From: JACJWR01 sp964547485
Lineage (GTDB): Bacteria; Actinomycetota; Actinomycetes; S36-B12; UBA10799
Length of the DNA: 24,017 bases
Assembly: GCA_964547485.1 (NCBI GenBank)
Contig: CAZJNU010000039.1
Coordinates: 1-24,017, forward strand
Reading direction: 5' to 3'
In this document: piece by piece, positions 21,694 to 24,017 of the stretch
Layout of the letters: each line of letters opens with the position of its first letter
Position numbering within the stretch: position 1 is the stretch's first letter
Notes under the pieces: generated by a model
Database searches by the model: none
Told to the model about the DNA's origin: nothing
The model's input: only the letters and a program-made list of their open reading frames with translations
Translations under genes and position numbers: made by a program

Positions 21694-22914
21694 ATGAGCG
21701 CACGAAGAGTAGCCCTGCTGACCGCAGGCGGCCTTGCCCCTTGCCTGTCCTCCGCCGTCGGCGGCCTGATCCAGCGGTACACCGAGGTCGATCCAAGTAT
21801 CGAACTGATCGCCTACACCGACGGCTACGACGGGTTGCTTCGCGGCAACTCGATCGAGGTGACCCCGGAGGTGCGGGCGGGCGCTGCCCGGCTGCACGAC
21901 TTCGGCGGAAGCCCGATCGGCAACAGCCGGGTGAAGCTGACCAACGTCGACGACTGTGTCAAGCGCGGACTGGTGCAGCCCGGTCAGGATCCGCTGAAAG
22001 TGGCGGCCGATCAGCTGACTCGAGATGGGGTCGACGTGCTGCACACAATCGGTGGCGACGACACCAACACGACGGCGGCGGATCTGGCCGCTTACCTACA
22101 TACGAACGACTACGAACTGATCGTCGTCGGCCTGCCCAAGACGATCGACAACGATATCTTCCCTATCAAGCAGTCCCTCGGCGCCTGGACAGCGGCTGAA
22201 CAGGGTTCGATCTTCGCCCAGAATGTGATCGCCGAACACAGCGCCGGCCCTCGGGCGCTGATCGTGCACGAGGTGATGGGCCGCGGCTGTGGCTATCTCA
22301 CGGCCGAGACGGCCCGTGCCTACCGCACCTGGTTGGACTCCCAGGAGTGGCTGCCAGGGATTGGCCTGGACCGGGCCCAATGGGATGTGCACGCGATCTA
22401 CATCCCCGAGATGGATATCGACATCGCGGCCGAAACGGCCCGGTTGCACAAGATCATGGACGACCTCGGAAACGTCAACATCTTCCTCTCCGAAGGGGCC
22501 GGGGTGGGGCGGATCCTGGAAGAACTGGAAGCAGCCGGCGAGTCGGTGCCGCGGGATCCATTCGGTCACGTTCGCCTCGACAAGGTGAACCCGGGTCAGT
22601 GGTTCGGCCATCAATTCGCGGACTCGCTGGACGCGGCCAAGACGCAGGTGTTCAAGAGCGGCTACTTCGCCAGGTCGGCGGCGGCCAATGCCGAGGACCT
22701 GCGGTTGATCAAGACCTGCACCGACGCCGCTGTGGACTGCGCACTGTCGGGCGTGGGTGGTGTCATCGGTCAGGACGAGGACGCCGATGACGTCCTCCGA
22801 GCGATTGAATTCGATCGCATCCGTGGTGGAAAGCCGTTCGACATCGACCAACCGTGGTTCACGGAGCTGCTCGCCGACATCGGACAGCCGAAAGGCGCCA
22901 ACATTTCCGGCTAA
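21694..22914 (+). CDS. pfp: Diphosphate-fructose-6-phosphate 1-phosphotransferase (PPi-dependent phosphofructokinase)
   Basis: A 406-residue cytoplasmic enzyme that reversibly phosphorylates fructose 6-phosphate with diphosphate. Two residues that distinguish PPi from ATP enzymes are visible: the second Asp of IGGDDTN (119-125) and Lys149 in GLPKTIDND (146-154), where ATP enzymes have Gly at both. TAGGLAPCLSSAVGGLI at the N-terminus, FGGSPIGNSRVKLTNV, HEVMGRGCGYL, NIFLSEGAGV and FKSGYFARSAAAN match my memory of the Propionibacterium PPi-PFK along the whole length. ATG 21694 is chosen; an upstream in-frame TTG at 21685 would add three residues. With no Shine-Dalgarno and TAGGTT seven bases upstream, the mRNA may be leaderless. 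It is divergent from the por operon and ends 18 bases before a strong hairpin. Confidence 0.96.
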   Translation: MSARRVALLTAGGLAPCLSSAVGGLIQRYTEVDPSIELIAYTDGYDGLLRGNSIEVTPEVRAGAARLHDFGGSPIGNSRVKLTNVDDCVKRGLVQPGQDPLKVAADQLTRDGVDVLHTIGGDDTNTTAADLAAYLHTNDYELIVVGLPKTIDNDIFPIKQSLGAWTAAEQGSIFAQNVIAEHSAGPRALIVHEVMGRGCGYLTAETARAYRTWLDSQEWLPGIGLDRAQWDVHAIYIPEMDIDIAAETARLHKIMDDLGNVNIFLSEGAGVGRILEELEAAGESVPRDPFGHVRLDKVNPGQWFGHQFADSLDAAKTQVFKSGYFARSAAANAEDLRLIKTCTDAAVDCALSGVGGVIGQDEDADDVLRAIEFDRIRGGKPFDIDQPWFTELLADIGQPKGANISG

Positions 22915-22931
22915 GCCATCGGCACCGGAAA

Positions 22932-22977
22932 ACGTACGGTGCTGCCGAGGCCTTCAGACCCCGGCAGCACCGTACGT
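22932..22977. terminator. Strong hairpin, probable bidirectional terminator
   Basis: Perfect 16-base arms, ACGTACGGTGCTGCCG (22932-22947) and CGGCAGCACCGTACGT (22962-22977), enclose a 14-base loop. It sits in the 96-base gap between two convergent genes. Read on the minus strand the stem is followed by TTTTCC, a short T-run; on the plus strand only by GTCCTTCTC, so termination may be stronger for the minus-strand gene. Confidence 0.8.
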
Positions 22978-23010
22978 GTCCTTCTCTCTGACCATGGGCC
23001 AGCTGCCGAC

Positions 23011-24017
23011 CTAGTTGATCGTCGTGTTGTGGAACGTGGCCTGGCCTTGTGCGCTCCAGGTGCGGAATCCGACCTGCGTGCCTGTCGGCGCCTTCATCCC
23101 ACAGCCGCTGCTGGCCAGCGCCCCGGTGAGGCTCGGGACATCGAACATCCGGACCCCGTCGATGGTGGCGTAGAGGCTGTCGCCCTGGGCGACGACCACG
23201 ACCCTGTTGGCCTTGTTGACATCCAGACCGGTCGGCCACTTGACCTTGGCCAACGGGGTGCCGCATTCACGGCCGTCCTGCCACACCCGGAGCAACAGCG
23301 CCTTGCCGAAGCCGGCGTTGACGTTGGCATAGCCCGGATCGAACTGGAAGGAGTAGCCGCTCACCGCAGCACCGGTGCCCAGGGTCGCCCTGGTCCAGAT
23401 GCCGTAGCCCCAGCCGGACACCAATCTGGCATCGGTCGTGAACGCCATATCCTGGGTGTTGCGCTGGACAGTCGACACAACACGGGCCTCGTTGCCGTGC
23501 ACCATGTTGACCTGATTGGCACCGATCGTGGCCTTTCCGTAGACAAGTTTCCAGAGGCCGGCGGAGACCTCGCCGACGTTGCACCGATTGATGACGGTGC
23601 GGGCCAGTTCCTTGCTGGCCGTACCGCCGCGGCCCGTCACAGTGACCGTGTAGACACCGCAGGGGACCGACTCGAAGGTGAAGGTGCCGGCCCGGTTGAA
23701 GACCTCTTGGCTCTCCGAGAAACCGGCGGTACCCATGGTCGGACTGATGGCGACGAGCATCCGCGGATACGTCACATTGGATCCGACCGGACCGGTGAAG
23801 GCAACGTGCACCTGACCTTGACCGTCCTCGGACACCTTCACGCTGGGATCCACCGCGGGGGTGCCGGGGGCGCCCAGCCGCTCAAGGGAATTCTCCTTGC
23901 CGACGGCCCCCACTGCCTGGCCGTTGATGGCGCGGACCCAGACACTCCACTTGACGTTCGGGTCGAGCATCAGATCGTGGCTGCGGGCGGCGCTGGACAC
24001 GGTCTGCCAGACCGGCG
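23011..24017 (-). CDS. C-terminal part of a large, probably secreted protein with jelly-roll-like end domain (5'-truncated)
   Basis: The frame is open to the window edge, so only the last 335 residues are visible; a GTG at 24000 is not necessarily a start. The visible part begins with a fibronectin-III-like strand pattern (WSVWVRAINGQAVGA), then a second beta domain (about 60-145) with AFTGPVGSNVTYPRMLVAI and a PCGVYTVTVTGRGG strand. The last 190 or so residues look like a concanavalin/LamG-type jelly roll: TTDARLVSGWGYGIWTRATL, SGYSFQFDPGY, KALLLRVWQDG, VVVVAQGDSLYATIDGVRMF and VGFRTWSAQGQATFHNTTIN. Such domains commonly bind carbohydrate or surfaces in exported proteins. Four Cys in the visible part fit an extracytoplasmic location. 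The upstream domains that would define its role are outside the window. Confidence 0.7.
   Translation of the reverse strand, partial: PVWQTVSSAARSHDLMLDPNVKWSVWVRAINGQAVGAVGKENSLERLGAPGTPAVDPSVKVSEDGQGQVHVAFTGPVGSNVTYPRMLVAISPTMGTAGFSESQEVFNRAGTFTFESVPCGVYTVTVTGRGGTASKELARTVINRCNVGEVSAGLWKLVYGKATIGANQVNMVHGNEARVVSTVQRNTQDMAFTTDARLVSGWGYGIWTRATLGTGAAVSGYSFQFDPGYANVNAGFGKALLLRVWQDGRECGTPLAKVKWPTGLDVNKANRVVVVAQGDSLYATIDGVRMFDVPSLTGALASSGCGMKAPTGTQVGFRTWSAQGQATFHNTTIN

Overview
The window is high-GC, densely packed chromosomal DNA with short intergenic gaps, GTG starts, strong GGAGG-type ribosome sites and many stop/start overlaps. Together with the protein families present, this points to an Actinomycetota chromosome. 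The diphosphate-dependent phosphofructokinase closely resembles the Propionibacterium-type enzyme, but I cannot place the organism below phylum level from this sequence. I see no phage, insertion sequence, CRISPR array, tRNA or rRNA.

Layout: (1) 1-1841 (+): the 3' part of eutB followed by eutC, the adenosylcobalamin-dependent ethanolamine ammonia-lyase. (2) 1812-6754: a block of secreted proteins. A minus-strand, Cys-paired, Asp-box beta-propeller protein with a Lys/Pro-rich linker is divergent from two tandem plus-strand secreted pentapeptide-repeat paralogs. (3) 6764-8127 (+): a LigB/DODA-type extradiol dioxygenase and a PhnB-like VOC protein. (4) 8120-10853 (-): a DUF4396 membrane protein, an aldo/keto reductase and a RibD-C-type reductase. 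(5) 10902-14799: pyruvate phosphate dikinase (-) divergent from a D-lactate dehydrogenase (+). (6) 14806-16722 (-): a SulP anion transporter with a STAS domain, followed by a short truncated gene that looks like the N-terminus of a RecQ-type helicase. (7) 16933-21503 (-): a tightly overlapped four-gene operon (porG-porA-porB-GltD/ferredoxin-like) for a 2-oxoacid:acceptor oxidoreductase apparently wired to NAD(P). (8) 21694-22914 (+): PPi-dependent phosphofructokinase, divergent from the por operon and ending at a strong hairpin. (9) 23011-24017 (-): the C-terminal part of a probably secreted protein with a jelly-roll-like end domain.

The right half (10.9-22.9 kb) forms a coherent pyruvate/PEP module. 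PPi-PFK and PPDK are both PPi-linked reversible steps, the Por complex interconverts pyruvate and acetyl-CoA plus CO2, and D-LDH disposes of reducing power as lactate. A flexible, energy-saving central metabolism that tolerates low oxygen is the natural reading. The points most worth a second look are the Por operon whose ferredoxin function is fused to a GltD-like NAD(P) subunit, the tandem pentapeptide paralogs with identically spaced Cys pairs, and the 14-fold Cys-pair propeller.
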